64,000 nt of DNA from Tatumella sp. JGM118 (GTDB taxonomy: Bacteria > Pseudomonadota > Gammaproteobacteria > Enterobacterales > Enterobacteriaceae). Location: the NCBI RefSeq assembly GCF_018257515.1, contig NZ_JAERJR010000001.1, positions 186,001 to 250,000 on the forward strand, read 5' to 3'. Numbering within the stretch: the stretch's first letter is position 1; each line of letters starts with the position of its first letter. Below the pieces are notes generated by a model, which was not told the origin of the DNA, did not search any database, and saw only the letters and a program-made list of their open reading frames with translations. Position numbers and translations under genes: made by a program. Shown here in pieces: positions 52,865-62,373 of this stretch.

Positions 52865-54310
52865 ATGAAAGCGACACCTGCCTCGCCCGGGAAAACCGGT
52901 CTGATACTGTTACTGACGGCGCAAATGTTACCGCTGATAGATACCTCAATCACTAACGTTGCACTGGAATCGATCACCCGTTCACTGTCCAGCAGCGCCA
53001 CAGATCTGGAGTTGATTGTTGCGCTGTACGGCGTCGCCTTTGCCGTCTGTCTGGCCGTGGGCAGCAAACTCGGCGATAACTATGGCCGGCGGCGGATACT
53101 GTTGACCGGGGTGACTATTTTCGGCCTCGCCTCTCTGTTCTGCGGTCTGTCCGCCACTGTGACTCAGTTACTGATCGCCAGGACGGTTCAGGGGATGGGG
53201 GCGGCCCTGATTGTGCCGCAAATTCTGGCAACCCTGCATGTGACATTGTCCGGGCACGCCCACGGCAGGGCAATCAGCCTGTACAGCGGCATCGGGGGAC
53301 TGGCATTTATTATCGGACAGGTCGGGGGCGGCTGGCTGGTGTCGGCGGATATCGCCGGGCTGGGCTGGCGTAATGCATTTTTTATTAATGTGCCCATTTG
53401 TCTGCTGGTTCTGATGTTCAGTCTGCGCTTTATTCCGGAAACCCGTAATGACCAGCCTTCGCGCATCGACTGGCAGGGCACAGTGTTACTGGCAATCATC
53501 CTCTGCTGTCTGCTGTTTCCGCTGGCTCTGGGGCCGGTGATGCACTGGCCGTGGATGATGCAGGGAGCCTTTATCGCCGTGCTGCCACTGGCTCTGCTGA
53601 TGCGTTATGGCGCGCTTGTGCAGCAACGGCGCGGCCTGACCCCGCTGTTACCGCCGCGCTTACTCAAACTGCCGGGGGTGCGCTTCGCCTTACTGATTGC
53701 TGTGCTGTTTTTCACCTGCTGGTCCGGGTTTATGTTCTGTATGGCGTTAACCCTGCAGGCGGGTGCCGGTATGGGCCCGCTGGCCTCCGGTAACAGCTTT
53801 ATCGTGCTCGGCGCCTCTTATTTTATGGCTGCACTCTATGCGCCAAAACTGATTGCCCGATACTCTCCGGCCCCGGTATTACTGGCAGGAGTGCTGGTGC
53901 AGGTCAGCGGCATTGTGCTGCTGATGGCGACTCTGGCCTGGCAGGGAAATGCCCTGACACTGTGGTCGATCGCCCCCGGCTCGTTGCTGATGGGGATGGG
54001 ACAGGCGGTGATAGTGAACTGTTTCTACCGGGTGGGGATGCGGGATATTGCTACCCGGGATGCCGGTGCAGGCAGTGCCATTCTCAGTACCTTACAGCAG
54101 GCTTGCCTGGGGATTGGGCCCGCCGCCGCGGGCGCGCTCTACCAGCATCTGCATCAGCACCTGGATGGCAGTTATCCCCATGCTATGTCCGGTTTCCTGT
54201 TGGCGGAGGCGCTGGTGATGATGGCGCTGGGACTCGCCACCCTGCTGAAACGTCACACACTGACTCTGCCGTCCGTACAGGCAGGAAGCGGGGAGAGCAG
54301 CAGGTCTTAA
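52865..54310 (+). CDS. DHA2-family (14-TM) MFS drug exporter
   Basis: A 481-residue multidrug-exporter-type MFS protein with the length and motifs of the EmrB/QacA (DHA2) group. Helix 1 motif QMLPLIDTSITNVALESI, loop 2-3 GSKLGDNYGRRRILL, helix-4 RTVQGMGAALIVPQ, and motif C-like LYSGIGGLAFIIGQVGGGWL are visible. There is no membrane-fusion partner gene, so it probably pumps into the periplasm. It is controlled, by inference, by the divergent XRE/MmyB regulator. Ends just before a near-perfect palindrome at 54363-54382. Confidence 0.9.
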   Translation: MKATPASPGKTGLILLLTAQMLPLIDTSITNVALESITRSLSSSATDLELIVALYGVAFAVCLAVGSKLGDNYGRRRILLTGVTIFGLASLFCGLSATVTQLLIARTVQGMGAALIVPQILATLHVTLSGHAHGRAISLYSGIGGLAFIIGQVGGGWLVSADIAGLGWRNAFFINVPICLLVLMFSLRFIPETRNDQPSRIDWQGTVLLAIILCCLLFPLALGPVMHWPWMMQGAFIAVLPLALLMRYGALVQQRRGLTPLLPPRLLKLPGVRFALLIAVLFFTCWSGFMFCMALTLQAGAGMGPLASGNSFIVLGASYFMAALYAPKLIARYSPAPVLLAGVLVQVSGIVLLMATLAWQGNALTLWSIAPGSLLMGMGQAVIVNCFYRVGMRDIATRDAGAGSAILSTLQQACLGIGPAAAGALYQHLHQHLDGSYPHAMSGFLLAEALVMMALGLATLLKRHTLTLPSVQAGSGESSRS

Positions 54311-54362
54311 GATCGGACAGAAAAAACGCCCAGGGAGGTCATGCCGGTCGCTTAAGGGAGTA

Positions 54363-54382
54363 AGGCCCGAAATTTCGGGCCT
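54363..54382. other. perfect 20-bp palindrome between convergent exporter genes
   Basis: AGGCCCGAAATTTCGGGCCT reads the same on both strands. It sits 53 bases past the DHA2 stop and before the end of the Bcr/CflA gene. No T-tract follows, so it may be a bidirectional transcript end or protein site. Confidence 0.6.
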
Positions 54383-54521
54383 GTGGTGCAGTTCATCAGG
54401 GGGGAACCCCGGGTTCCTCCGTTTTCCCTTTCAACCTATGTATGCGTTTATCTTCTTAAAACGTTTAACTGAATCACATTACCCGGGGAGGCATCATTTC
54501 GGTCTGACTGACGGGGCTGGC

Positions 54522-55739
54522 TCAGTCGTCGTCTCTCTGCGGCTGGACCCGGGTCGTCAATGCCATAATGGCACTGGCCAGACTGAATACCCAGATGATC
54601 CAGGCCATTGTCCACGGAGTGCCGTCGCTGAACATGGCCAGCAATAACGAGGCAAAAATCCCGCTACCGTACTGCAAAGAGCCGATCAGTGCAGAGGCAG
54701 AACCGGTGATCTCACCGGCATTATCCAGCGCCGCCGCCGTTGAACCGGCCGCGATAATGCCGTTCATCGAAAAGAAGAACAGGATGGTAATGACAATCAA
54801 CACCATCCCAGCCGGATGTCCTGCCGAGACCAGTGCCAGTATGGTTGCCGCAATCGCTGCAACGATCGCCGCGACCTTCAGCAGTTTCTCCAGCGGAAAA
54901 TGTCGTACCAGATGACGGTTGGCCTGGCTCATAATCACCACCCCGACGATATTCACCGCAAACAGCCAGCCGAAATATTGCGGGTCAACCCCGAAATAAC
55001 TGATGTAAACGAACGGAGAGCCGGCAACAAAGGCATACACCCCGAGATAATAAAACGCCAGACACAGGGTAAAGCGCATAAAAACGGTGTTACGCAGCAG
55101 TGAATAATAGTTAGTGACCGCCCTGACAGGGGAGGACTTTACCCGTTTCTCCGGAGGCAGTGTCTCCGGCAGCCAATAAAGGGAAATCAGCATCAGTGTG
55201 CCCAGCCCGGCCAGTAACCAGAAAATAGCCTGCCATGAGGCGAAACGGATGATTTGCCCCCCCATCAGCGGGCCGGCGATAGGGGCTATCGACATAATCA
55301 TCATTAATACCGACAGCATCTGCGCTGCGCGGGTCCGTGTAAACAGATCCCGTATCATTGCCCGTGCCAGCATGGGGCCGGTACAGGCGCCCAGTGCCTG
55401 AAAGACGCGCCAGAACACGATCTGAGTAATATTGTGCGATAACGAACACCCGATGGAGCCGACAATAAACAGCACCATACCGATCATCAGGGGTTTGCGG
55501 CGTCCCAGAGAGTCACTGATCGGTCCCCAGACCAGCTGCGCAATACAGAAACCGAGTAAAAAGCCGGTAATGGTCAGTTCGGTATTACCCTGCAGATCTT
55601 TCTGCATCGCGGGTAATGCCGGCAGATAAATATCTGTCGAAAGCGAAGTAAAGGCCATTAACGCGCTGAGGATCAGCACGAAAGGCATGCCGGTGACCGG
55701 CAAAGCAGCATGACGCGGCTGTGATTTCATGTCAGACAT
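54522..55739 (-). CDS. Bcr/CflA-family multidrug efflux MFS transporter
   Basis: A 405-residue, 12-helix exporter. Bcr-type signatures are ALMAFTSLSTDIYLPALPAMQKDL, QLVWGPISDSLGRRKPLM, FQALGACTGPMLARAMIRDLF and the second-half GSASALIGSLQYG. The E. coli relative Bcr exports bicyclomycin and cysteine; specificity here is unknown. The ATG at 55739 has an AGGA site and starts at the same place as typical family members, so a 34-codon upstream extension is dropped. Monocistronic. Confidence 0.92.
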   Translation of the reverse strand: MSDMKSQPRHAALPVTGMPFVLILSALMAFTSLSTDIYLPALPAMQKDLQGNTELTITGFLLGFCIAQLVWGPISDSLGRRKPLMIGMVLFIVGSIGCSLSHNITQIVFWRVFQALGACTGPMLARAMIRDLFTRTRAAQMLSVLMMIMSIAPIAGPLMGGQIIRFASWQAIFWLLAGLGTLMLISLYWLPETLPPEKRVKSSPVRAVTNYYSLLRNTVFMRFTLCLAFYYLGVYAFVAGSPFVYISYFGVDPQYFGWLFAVNIVGVVIMSQANRHLVRHFPLEKLLKVAAIVAAIAATILALVSAGHPAGMVLIVITILFFFSMNGIIAAGSTAAALDNAGEITGSASALIGSLQYGSGIFASLLLAMFSDGTPWTMAWIIWVFSLASAIMALTTRVQPQRDDD

Positions 55740-56029
55740 AAAAATCCTGATGCAAGGAAGCAATGTATGTAAGTCGTAAGCCGTATTAGCTGTGAAGCAG
55801 GCAGGTTTGAACGGGTAAGGCCCGGGAGCTGAATTTACCACGGTTAATTCGCAGGGATCTTACCTGACAGACGGGGTCGGGACAAGCCTGAGGCCGCTGA
55901 CCCCCTAAGCGTAGCAGCTATTTTCTGTAAAGAAATATAGCCAGCGCAAATGGCCGCCGCAGGGAGGGGCTTGATCAGTGAATGCGCTTTGCGCTGCCGG
56001 CACTCAGGGCGGCAGCGCCTTTTGCGGGT

Positions 56030-56914
56030 TTACGCCGGACTGCGGCTGGAATACCAGCACAGCAGCGAGCCGCCACAGACCATAAGCGCGCCGGCCCAGA
56101 AGTTATGACTGAGCGTTTGTCCCAGCAGCAGGGCCGCGAACAGCGAGGAAATCACCGGAATAAAATAGGATGCGGCCGCCAGCAGGGTGACATTGCCATG
56201 TAAAATACCGATATTCCAGGCGGCATATCCCAGCCCCATGGCCACCGCAATACCGGCCAGACAGCCCAGCACACCGGGGCTGAAATGCATGACCGGGGTA
56301 TCGGAGAAAAAGAATTTTACCCATAACGCCACCGCGGTCAGGGCGAAAAACAGCGTGATCCCGTTACTGCCATTGGCCAGTTTTTTGGTCAGCACACAAT
56401 AGATGCCCCAGATGACGGCTCCGGCAAAGGCCATGCCGTAGCTCAGAGGGTTGGAAATAATGTTCCCGGTCACCTCATGCAGTGAAAAACCCTGTTCACC
56501 GCCGAGGACTTTCCCTACGCCGGCGAAACAAATCAGGATCCCCGGCAGCATCAGCAGGCCTGGCCGTCGTTTGTCAGCAATCATCGTGAACAGCAGGGTC
56601 AGACTGGGCCAGAGATAATTGACCATGCCCACCTCAATCGCCTGGGCATCCGAATGCGCAAAGCCGATGGACAGCGACAGGCAGATTTCATAGGCCACAA
56701 ACAGCACCGCACCGGGGATCAGGTACTTACGCGGGAAGGAAGACAGCGCCGGGATCCCGACCACGAAGAACAGTAACAGCGAACTGCAGGTGTAGATCAT
56801 CGCTGCGCCGCCGATCGCTCCCAGTCCCTGAGTGACCCCGCGAAGGAATCCGACCAGGGTGCTCCATAATATCACGGCGGTCAGGCCGATTACCGTGGCT
56901 TTTCTGACTGGCAT
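56030..56914 (-). CDS. yddG: YddG aromatic amino acid DMT exporter
   Basis: A 294-residue, 10-helix drug/metabolite transporter. It follows E. coli YddG closely: KATVIGLTAVILWSTLVGFLRGV at the start, YEICLSLSIGFA, QAIEVGMVNYLWPSLTLLF, NPLSYGMAFAGAVIWGIYCVLT, GYAAWNIGILHGNVTLLAAASYFIPVISSLFAALLL, and ALMVCGGSLLCW at the end. YddG exports aromatic amino acids and, in Salmonella, paraquat. No regulator is adjacent. Confidence 0.95.
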   Translation of the reverse strand: MPVRKATVIGLTAVILWSTLVGFLRGVTQGLGAIGGAAMIYTCSSLLLFFVVGIPALSSFPRKYLIPGAVLFVAYEICLSLSIGFAHSDAQAIEVGMVNYLWPSLTLLFTMIADKRRPGLLMLPGILICFAGVGKVLGGEQGFSLHEVTGNIISNPLSYGMAFAGAVIWGIYCVLTKKLANGSNGITLFFALTAVALWVKFFFSDTPVMHFSPGVLGCLAGIAVAMGLGYAAWNIGILHGNVTLLAAASYFIPVISSLFAALLLGQTLSHNFWAGALMVCGGSLLCWYSSRSPA

Positions 56915-57266
56915 ACCTGAAATCGCTCCGTCATGGGGGGAAATGGATTGCCCCGGGGTTAGCTGCCGTTGCCGGAGACTAATGAAAGATAAGAATAAAT
57001 TAACAATAAGTAAATAAAAATCAACCGGTTTCCCGGGGGGACAGGGGCTGTTAGTCCGTATCGCTTTGACGGGGATATTCGCGCAGGGGATGTGTAGTAT
57101 GTACGGAGAAATCGCCGGACGGTGGCAGATGTTGCCGCTACCCGAAGGGAGCGGCGATCAGATAAACGGCCGATGTAAGGAACAGATGACCGACGATGCT
57201 GAGAGCAGGGGGCCGGGCGTGCATTGTTACCGGCACTCCCCGACCGTGTCAGCCTGCTGAAAACGT
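56915..57266. other. intergenic gap, no gene seen
   Basis: About 350 bases between two leftward DMT exporter genes. Short frames lack ribosome sites; no strong hairpin. Confidence 0.5.
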
Positions 57267-58166
57267 TCAGGGAACCTTTGGCATTTTCCTGTAACGCAGT
57301 GCGTTAGAGACTTTAGGTATCATCATACTGATAACAATAATCAGGCAACCGACAATCTGCGACATCGTAATTTTCTCTGCCAGGATCAGATAGGAGAAAA
57401 CGTAGGCTGCGGGTAACTCCAGGGTGACCAGCATGCCCGCCAGTGTCTGCGATGTCCGCGGCATCCCCAGCCCGAAAAGCAGCACCGGTAATACAGAAGA
57501 GAACATGGCTGTCAGCAGTGACCAGAAACTGTCGGTGGTAAATGGCGAAATAGTGACGTGATCCTTCATTACACAGATAGCCGTAATAAAAGCTCCCAGA
57601 GTCAGTAACTTCGCTTTATCTGTGACACGATTACTGGTTGCGATTTGTGAGGAACAGAGGATCACCATACTGTAGCAACAGGCGGCGGATAATCCCCACA
57701 GCAGGCCGGTCATATTCAGAGTGACATGGCCACCAAACGCGCCGGTAGCTATCACTACGCCGGAGATGATGCAGACCAGGGCCACGATGTCCTGCCGTGC
57801 AATACGGCTGCGTTTGATAAGCGAGGTCATCAGCGGGGCTATCCAGGAAGATTGCATGATCAGCAGAGTCGCGGTCGGGACCCCGACATAGGCCACGGCA
57901 CTGAAAAAACAGTAGGTCACACCGAATAAGGGCACTCCCGTTAACAGGGCGATACCTTTCTCTTTCGGCGAGATCACGCCTTTTTTATTACTGCTGAACT
58001 CGGAAAGCACAAAAAACAGAATAAAAGAGAACAGATACTGAGTCGCGATGATATTACTGATATGTGCGCCATGCCCGATGGCCAGACTCATAATGATGCC
58101 CGGCAGTGCATAACAAATGGCGCCCAGGATGATCATGACCGCCCCGGAGGCATGTTTATTTAGCAT
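57267..58166 (-). CDS. DMT (EamA) family exporter
   Basis: A 299-residue, 10-helix EamA protein. Two EamA repeats are visible: MIILGAICYALPGIIMSLAIG...LLTGVPLFGVTYCFFSAVAYVGVPTATLLIMQSSWIAPLMTSL in the first half, and GLLWGLSAACCYSMVILCSSQ...TLAGMLVTLELPAAYVFSYLILAEKITMSQIVGCLIIVISM in the second. It is distinct from the neighbouring YddG and may be an amino acid or metabolite exporter. The ATG at 58166 has a GGGAG site; a 46-codon N-terminal extension is rejected. Confidence 0.88.
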   Translation of the reverse strand: MLNKHASGAVMIILGAICYALPGIIMSLAIGHGAHISNIIATQYLFSFILFFVLSEFSSNKKGVISPKEKGIALLTGVPLFGVTYCFFSAVAYVGVPTATLLIMQSSWIAPLMTSLIKRSRIARQDIVALVCIISGVVIATGAFGGHVTLNMTGLLWGLSAACCYSMVILCSSQIATSNRVTDKAKLLTLGAFITAICVMKDHVTISPFTTDSFWSLLTAMFSSVLPVLLFGLGMPRTSQTLAGMLVTLELPAAYVFSYLILAEKITMSQIVGCLIIVISMMIPKVSNALRYRKMPKVP

Positions 58167-58382
58167 AATAATGGCTCCCTGACCGTTTCCCGGTACGGCT
58201 TTCCCCTTTACCGGTAAAAATGACGTCGTAGTAAGATCCCGGGGCTGACTATCCATGATTACCGCCGACAGTGCCTCCGGGGAAAGCGAAGTATAGCAGG
58301 GCATTACAGATAACTCAGCGGCTGACTGAGGTAAATAAGGAAAGCCTATTACGGGGGAGCCTCCCGGGCCGATCGTGAGGGA

Positions 58383-58805
58383 TTAAGCCAGATAAGGCTT
58401 AAGGAATGCACTGACTTCTGAGTCACATAGCCCGATCTCTACCCGTGGTACATCTTTACGCACAATATCGATACCTTTACCCTGGTTCCGCGGGTGTGGA
58501 TCGATCACAGAAACAAATAAACGGCCAATATTGCGTTTTACCAGAGCCCTGGCACAGGAGGGGGTTCTGCCGGTAAACGAACAGGGTTCCAGCGTCACAT
58601 ACATATCACAATCTTCAAGCGAACCTGACACTTTGGACAGGGCATCCATCTCCGCATGATGTAAACCGGGCGCATGGGTATAGCCCGTGGCAATCACCTT
58701 ACCGTCCCGGACAATCACACATCCGACCGGGGGATTAGGCAGGCATTCCGGTAAGGCTTGTTCTGAGACGGCTAAGGCCAGCAACATAAAGGCTTCGTGA
58801 CTCAC
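58383..58805 (-). CDS. stand-alone RibD-like (CMP/dCMP) zinc deaminase
   Basis: A 140-residue cytidine-deaminase-fold protein. Zinc ligands and catalytic Glu are visible as HHAEMDAL (H50, E52) and LEPCSFTGRTPSC (C75, C84), and PNPPVGCVIVRDGKVIATGYTHAPG matches the deaminase half of RibD. The reductase half of RibD (about 200 residues) is absent, so this is not a complete RibD. Single-domain relatives deaminate pyrimidine intermediates in riboflavin or other pathways. It starts with GTG, which has a strong AAGGAG site. Confidence 0.85.
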   Translation of the reverse strand: MSHEAFMLLALAVSEQALPECLPNPPVGCVIVRDGKVIATGYTHAPGLHHAEMDALSKVSGSLEDCDMYVTLEPCSFTGRTPSCARALVKRNIGRLFVSVIDPHPRNQGKGIDIVRKDVPRVEIGLCDSEVSAFLKPYLA

Positions 58806-58984
58806 AGATGATATCTCCTTCGTGGATTAAGGTGTGAGGATAAAATTTCATCCCTTGACCATATCCTCTCAGGATAGTGAATATACATCTTAAACTCCTT
58901 AAGGTCCCCCGGGATCACGGCATTCCTGCAGTATCGCGAAATAGTGATATCGCTGGCGAAAATCACCAGCCCCCGGGGGTCTGA

Positions 58985-59395
58985 TTACAGTAGTTCAATA
59001 ACTTCAAATTCTTCTGCCACAATCTCCATATCGTCGGAATAGGTTCCTTCCCGGGTGAAGAACGCTTTATGTTCCTGTCGCCAGTATTCCAGACTTAAAT
59101 CGCCTTCACCTTCTTTGATGGCCAGTGCTTCGGTAGCTTCTGAAAAGCGTAACAGACGGGTTGATATCGTACGGATGACACAGACCGGTACATCTTGTCC
59201 GTTAAGGATGATATTGATGCTGCCAGGTCGCGGCGCATCAGGGTCTTCCCGGAATGCGGACAGGGACCCGCAGGATGCGGTTTTTAATCCCCGACAGACC
59301 AGGTCAGCCAGTTCATCTGCCATTTCAGGACTGTCACCGAACGCCCATGCCAGTGACTGCGGATACTTCTTTTTAAGTTCGTCGATCAGTGCCAT
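58985..59395 (-). CDS. ASCH-domain protein
   Basis: A 136-residue protein of the ASCH superfamily (YqfB-like, former DUF984). The LADLVCRGLKTASCGSL strand-helix with the basic KTASCG segment, PGSINIILNGQDVPVCVIRTI, and GEGDLSLEYWRQEHKAFF are family features. ASCH proteins bind RNA or nucleosides; some have ribonuclease or N4-acetylcytidine amidohydrolase activity. It begins with an AAGGTG site. It sits 180 bases upstream of the deaminase on the same strand, so a shared role in modified nucleobase metabolism is possible but unproven. Confidence 0.85.
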   Translation of the reverse strand: MALIDELKKKYPQSLAWAFGDSPEMADELADLVCRGLKTASCGSLSAFREDPDAPRPGSINIILNGQDVPVCVIRTISTRLLRFSEATEALAIKEGEGDLSLEYWRQEHKAFFTREGTYSDDMEIVAEEFEVIELL

Positions 59396-60095
59396 CGTAA
59401 AACACCTTTATTAAGAGAATGTTGTCTTTTTCGGGGGATTTAATACAGCGAAAGGCCACTGAGACTCATCCAGTCCCGTTAAGATATGCGTCTCGCTAAT
59501 ATATCAGACGGATAAAATTAAAGGGTAATAAAACGCCGGCAAAAACCGGTCAGCCTGTTGATTCCTGACGTTTTACGGTTCCGGCGGATTCTGCGGGTCG
59601 GCAACCCGTTTAAGGCTAACTTCCTGTTGACAGGAATATTGGTCCCGGACTCAGCCACAGAGACATCGCTGGCGGAGAGAGATAGAGATCTGAATGATAC
59701 CTTCCGGTAACGAGCGGGGTAGCAGGGGAAGTGGCCTCAGCGGGGCGCAAACTCACTTTATCCCGGCAGGGCGGCCGGATAGCAGAGACGATTAGCCCGC
59801 ACACCCCATGACAGTAATCCCCGGGGGTTTTTACCCCGGACGGGTGCCGATACATAGCCTGTTCATCCCCAAACTGACTGGCATATTTCCGCAGGTCGTA
59901 ATATGACCCGATTTTTCATCCGGGCGCTGGTATAAGCCGCAGCATTCTTTATTAACCTCCGTTCGGGGAAAATAACATTGCGGCTGTTTCTCTGCCAGTC
60001 GGTTGTAACCCGTTGCTTTTGATAAATAAGATGATCAACCTGGCGATGTTTTGTGATAGATATAACTACCCGACTAACCTAAAGATGGAATTACC
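59396..60095. other. 700-base gap, no gene seen
   Basis: Divergent gap between the ASCH gene and a GNAT gene. Contains a small stem CCGGCAAAAACCGG near 59536 and no convincing gene. Confidence 0.5.
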
Positions 60096-60572
60096 ATGAA
60101 AATCAGACGAGCCCTGGCTGAAGAGGCGGAAGCATGCTGGAATATAAGAAACCTTGCCATCCGGGAAGGGTGCAAAACCGCTTATAGTGCCGCGGTGATT
60201 AATGCCTGGACCCCTGATGTCATGCCGGAAGATTACAGGAAAGAGATTACGCAAAACCCGTTCTTTGTGGCAGAAGACCCCCGTAATGGTCTTGTTGCCA
60301 CCGGATATCTGGATCTGGCCGCCGGAAGTGTAGAGGCTATTTTCACGCTACCGGACTATTTTGGGAAGGGTTGTGCCAGTAAGATCATCGAAGCGATTAA
60401 AAGTGAAGCAGAGCAACGTGGATTGAAACGACTGACTTTATCTTCCACCCCGAACGCGCAGTCATTTTATCAGCAGCATGGCTTCTTACTGATCGGCGAA
60501 GATAACCATTTTTCCGGGCTCGCTCAGGCCGATCTTCTCTGTATGCATATGTTCATAGATCTTGTCGTCTGA
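60096..60572 (+). CDS. GNAT-family N-acetyltransferase
   Basis: A 158-residue GNAT protein. IRRALAEEAEACWNIRNLAIREGC at the start, motif A AIFTLPDYFGKGCASKIIEAIKSEAEQRG (about residues 85-113) and the C-terminal arm LTLSSTPNAQSFYQQHGFLLIGE are characteristic. The G-K-G-C-A core is a slightly unusual variant of Q/R-x-x-G-x-G/A. Substrate unknown. Single gene with a GGA ribosome site. Confidence 0.85.
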   Translation: MKIRRALAEEAEACWNIRNLAIREGCKTAYSAAVINAWTPDVMPEDYRKEITQNPFFVAEDPRNGLVATGYLDLAAGSVEAIFTLPDYFGKGCASKIIEAIKSEAEQRGLKRLTLSSTPNAQSFYQQHGFLLIGEDNHFSGLAQADLLCMHMFIDLVV

Positions 60573-60797
60573 AGGAATGAGCATCGGTTCGAGTGTTTTA
60601 CAGGGGAGGGCGGGTCGTATTTCAGCGTTCCTCTCATTCCGTCTTACCGGCTAACGTTACAGGTCAGGGTGCTATTTTTATGCCGATGGCCCTCAGGGCT
60701 CTGTTTCATTCTTCACAAAAAACGCCGGATAACCCCGACGGCAGATAGCGCGGGAACGGTTCTCTTCGCGTAAACACTCTCCTCCGCTCCGGCTGAA

Positions 60798-61763
60798 TCA
60801 TTTCTCAGGCGATATCATCATTTCTGGTGAAGTCGCGGTTACTCCCGTTACCTCTGCGATAAGTGTTCGCATCCAGTCATGGCCCGGAGAAGCACTCAGC
60901 TCACTGTTATAGCAGATATTGAGCATGTAGGGCGGCACGCTGAAGGGAACAGGAAAATAGTTAAGATCCTCTGCGTGGAAAAGCGTCCTGACCGCTTTTT
61001 CAGGCAGGGTGATAATCAGTCCGGAACCCGCGACTATGGCAGGGACCGACAGCATACCAGGCAGTTCAATGACGATCCGGCGGCGAATATTCATAGAGTC
61101 GAGTATGCGATCGATAACACCGCGGGCTTCATTCCAGGGATTGACAACAATATGCCCTTCGGCGAGAAACTGCTGCAGGCTGAGTGCGTCCCGGATACGG
61201 GGATGACGACGGCTGACGGCAACAACGTAGTTATCGCGAAAGCATTCAATGGTCCGGGTCCGTGGCTGATCCACTGCTTCCGTCGATTGAAAACCAATCG
61301 CAAAATCGATTTTTCCGGACGCAAGGTCTTCAAATGAATCACTGTGTGTTGAGTTGATGGTTTTCACCGAAACCCCGGGTGCAACCTGCTGTAAGCGTGT
61401 GATCAGGGCAGGAAAGAAAACGGCCGCCGTATAATCGGTCACCGCAAAACGGAACGTCTGAGTACTGGTTTGCGGATTAAAAACTTCCGCCGATTTCAGT
61501 GTATCAGACAGCGCATTGAGTGCCGAAAAAATCCCCGGTGCCAGGACCTGTGCCCTGGCGGTCGGTTGCATCATACTGCCTTGCCGGATAAACAGATCGT
61601 CACCCAGTGTCGCCCTGAGCCGTGAGAGTGCGTGGCTCAGTGCAGAAGGACTAATAGCAAGCTCGCTGGCTGCAGAGGTGACTTGCCGGTGCCGGTAAAT
61701 TGTCTCAAACACCAGCAGTAAATTCATATCCAGCGCTCGTAACTTCTGATGCATAGTTTTCAT
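60798..61763 (-). CDS. LysR-family transcriptional regulator
   Basis: A 321-residue LysR protein. N-terminal winged helix: LRALDMNLLLVFETIYRHRQVTSAASELAISPSALSHALSRLRATLGDDLFIRQG (about 8-62), the form typical of the NodD/SyrM/LeuO-like LysR branch. The effector domain follows (about 95-300). Divergent from the GNAT gene at 61849 across 85 bases, so it probably controls that gene. ATG at 61763 or 61754, both with modest ribosome sites. Confidence 0.9.
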   Translation of the reverse strand: MKTMHQKLRALDMNLLLVFETIYRHRQVTSAASELAISPSALSHALSRLRATLGDDLFIRQGSMMQPTARAQVLAPGIFSALNALSDTLKSAEVFNPQTSTQTFRFAVTDYTAAVFFPALITRLQQVAPGVSVKTINSTHSDSFEDLASGKIDFAIGFQSTEAVDQPRTRTIECFRDNYVVAVSRRHPRIRDALSLQQFLAEGHIVVNPWNEARGVIDRILDSMNIRRRIVIELPGMLSVPAIVAGSGLIITLPEKAVRTLFHAEDLNYFPVPFSVPPYMLNICYNSELSASPGHDWMRTLIAEVTGVTATSPEMMISPEK

Positions 61764-61848
61764 TCCGCAAGTGAATAGAATGCAGTAGGTTCATTATGAT
61801 AAGTCAGTACAATACGACCGTTCGGAATTAATCACCAGAGGTAATAGT

Positions 61849-62352
61849 ATGACCTGTCTTGTTTTCCGTGAGGTCAGTTTATCTGACCTGGATCGCTGCT
61901 TTCAGATTGAAAGTGAAGCTTATGAAGGCGATGAAGCAGCAACGCGGGAAAAAATTGCCACCCGTATCCGGCAATATCCGCAAGGATTCTTGTGTGCAGA
62001 GCGGGCAGGCGAAATCACCGGATTCATTAACTCCGGTTGTGCCCGGCAGGTTGTGATGTCGGATGAGGCATTCAAGGAACTGATCGGTCACGAAGATGAT
62101 GCACCAAATGTTGTCATTATGTCGGTGGTGGTCGATCCGGTTTATCAGGGGAGGGGATACGCCCGGTTGATGATGGAAGCATTTATCGCCCTGATGAAGG
62201 AAAAAGGCAAACAAACGATCCACCTGATGTGTAAAACGCACCATGTGGACTTCTATAAAAAGCTTGGCTATTCCTATATCAAACCTTCTGACTCAGAACA
62301 CGGCGGCATGGTGTGGCACGAAATGCTGATGCAACTGCAGTATGACCGATAG
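61849..62352 (+). CDS. GNAT-family N-acetyltransferase (AANAT-like)
   Basis: A 167-residue GNAT enzyme. FREVSLSDLDRCFQIESEAYEGDEAATREKIATRIRQYPQGFLCAERAGEITGFI resembles arylalkylamine/diamine acetyltransferases, and motif A is VVIMSVVVDPVYQGRGYARLMMEAFIAL (about residues 84-111), with a late VDFYKKLGYSYIK. Good AGAGGTAATAGT ribosome site. It is divergent from a LysR regulator with an 85-base gap, a common regulator-target layout. A hairpin overlaps its stop codon. Confidence 0.88.
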   Translation: MTCLVFREVSLSDLDRCFQIESEAYEGDEAATREKIATRIRQYPQGFLCAERAGEITGFINSGCARQVVMSDEAFKELIGHEDDAPNVVIMSVVVDPVYQGRGYARLMMEAFIALMKEKGKQTIHLMCKTHHVDFYKKLGYSYIKPSDSEHGGMVWHEMLMQLQYDR

Positions 62353-62373
62353 CAGGTACCTGCCTGCTATCGG
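62346..62373 (+). terminator. stem-loop at the end of the AANAT-like gene
   Basis: Perfect 11-bp inverted repeat CCGATAGCAGG / CCTGCTATCGG with a 6-base loop, overlapping the stop codon. No T-run follows, so its terminator activity is uncertain. Confidence 0.5.
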
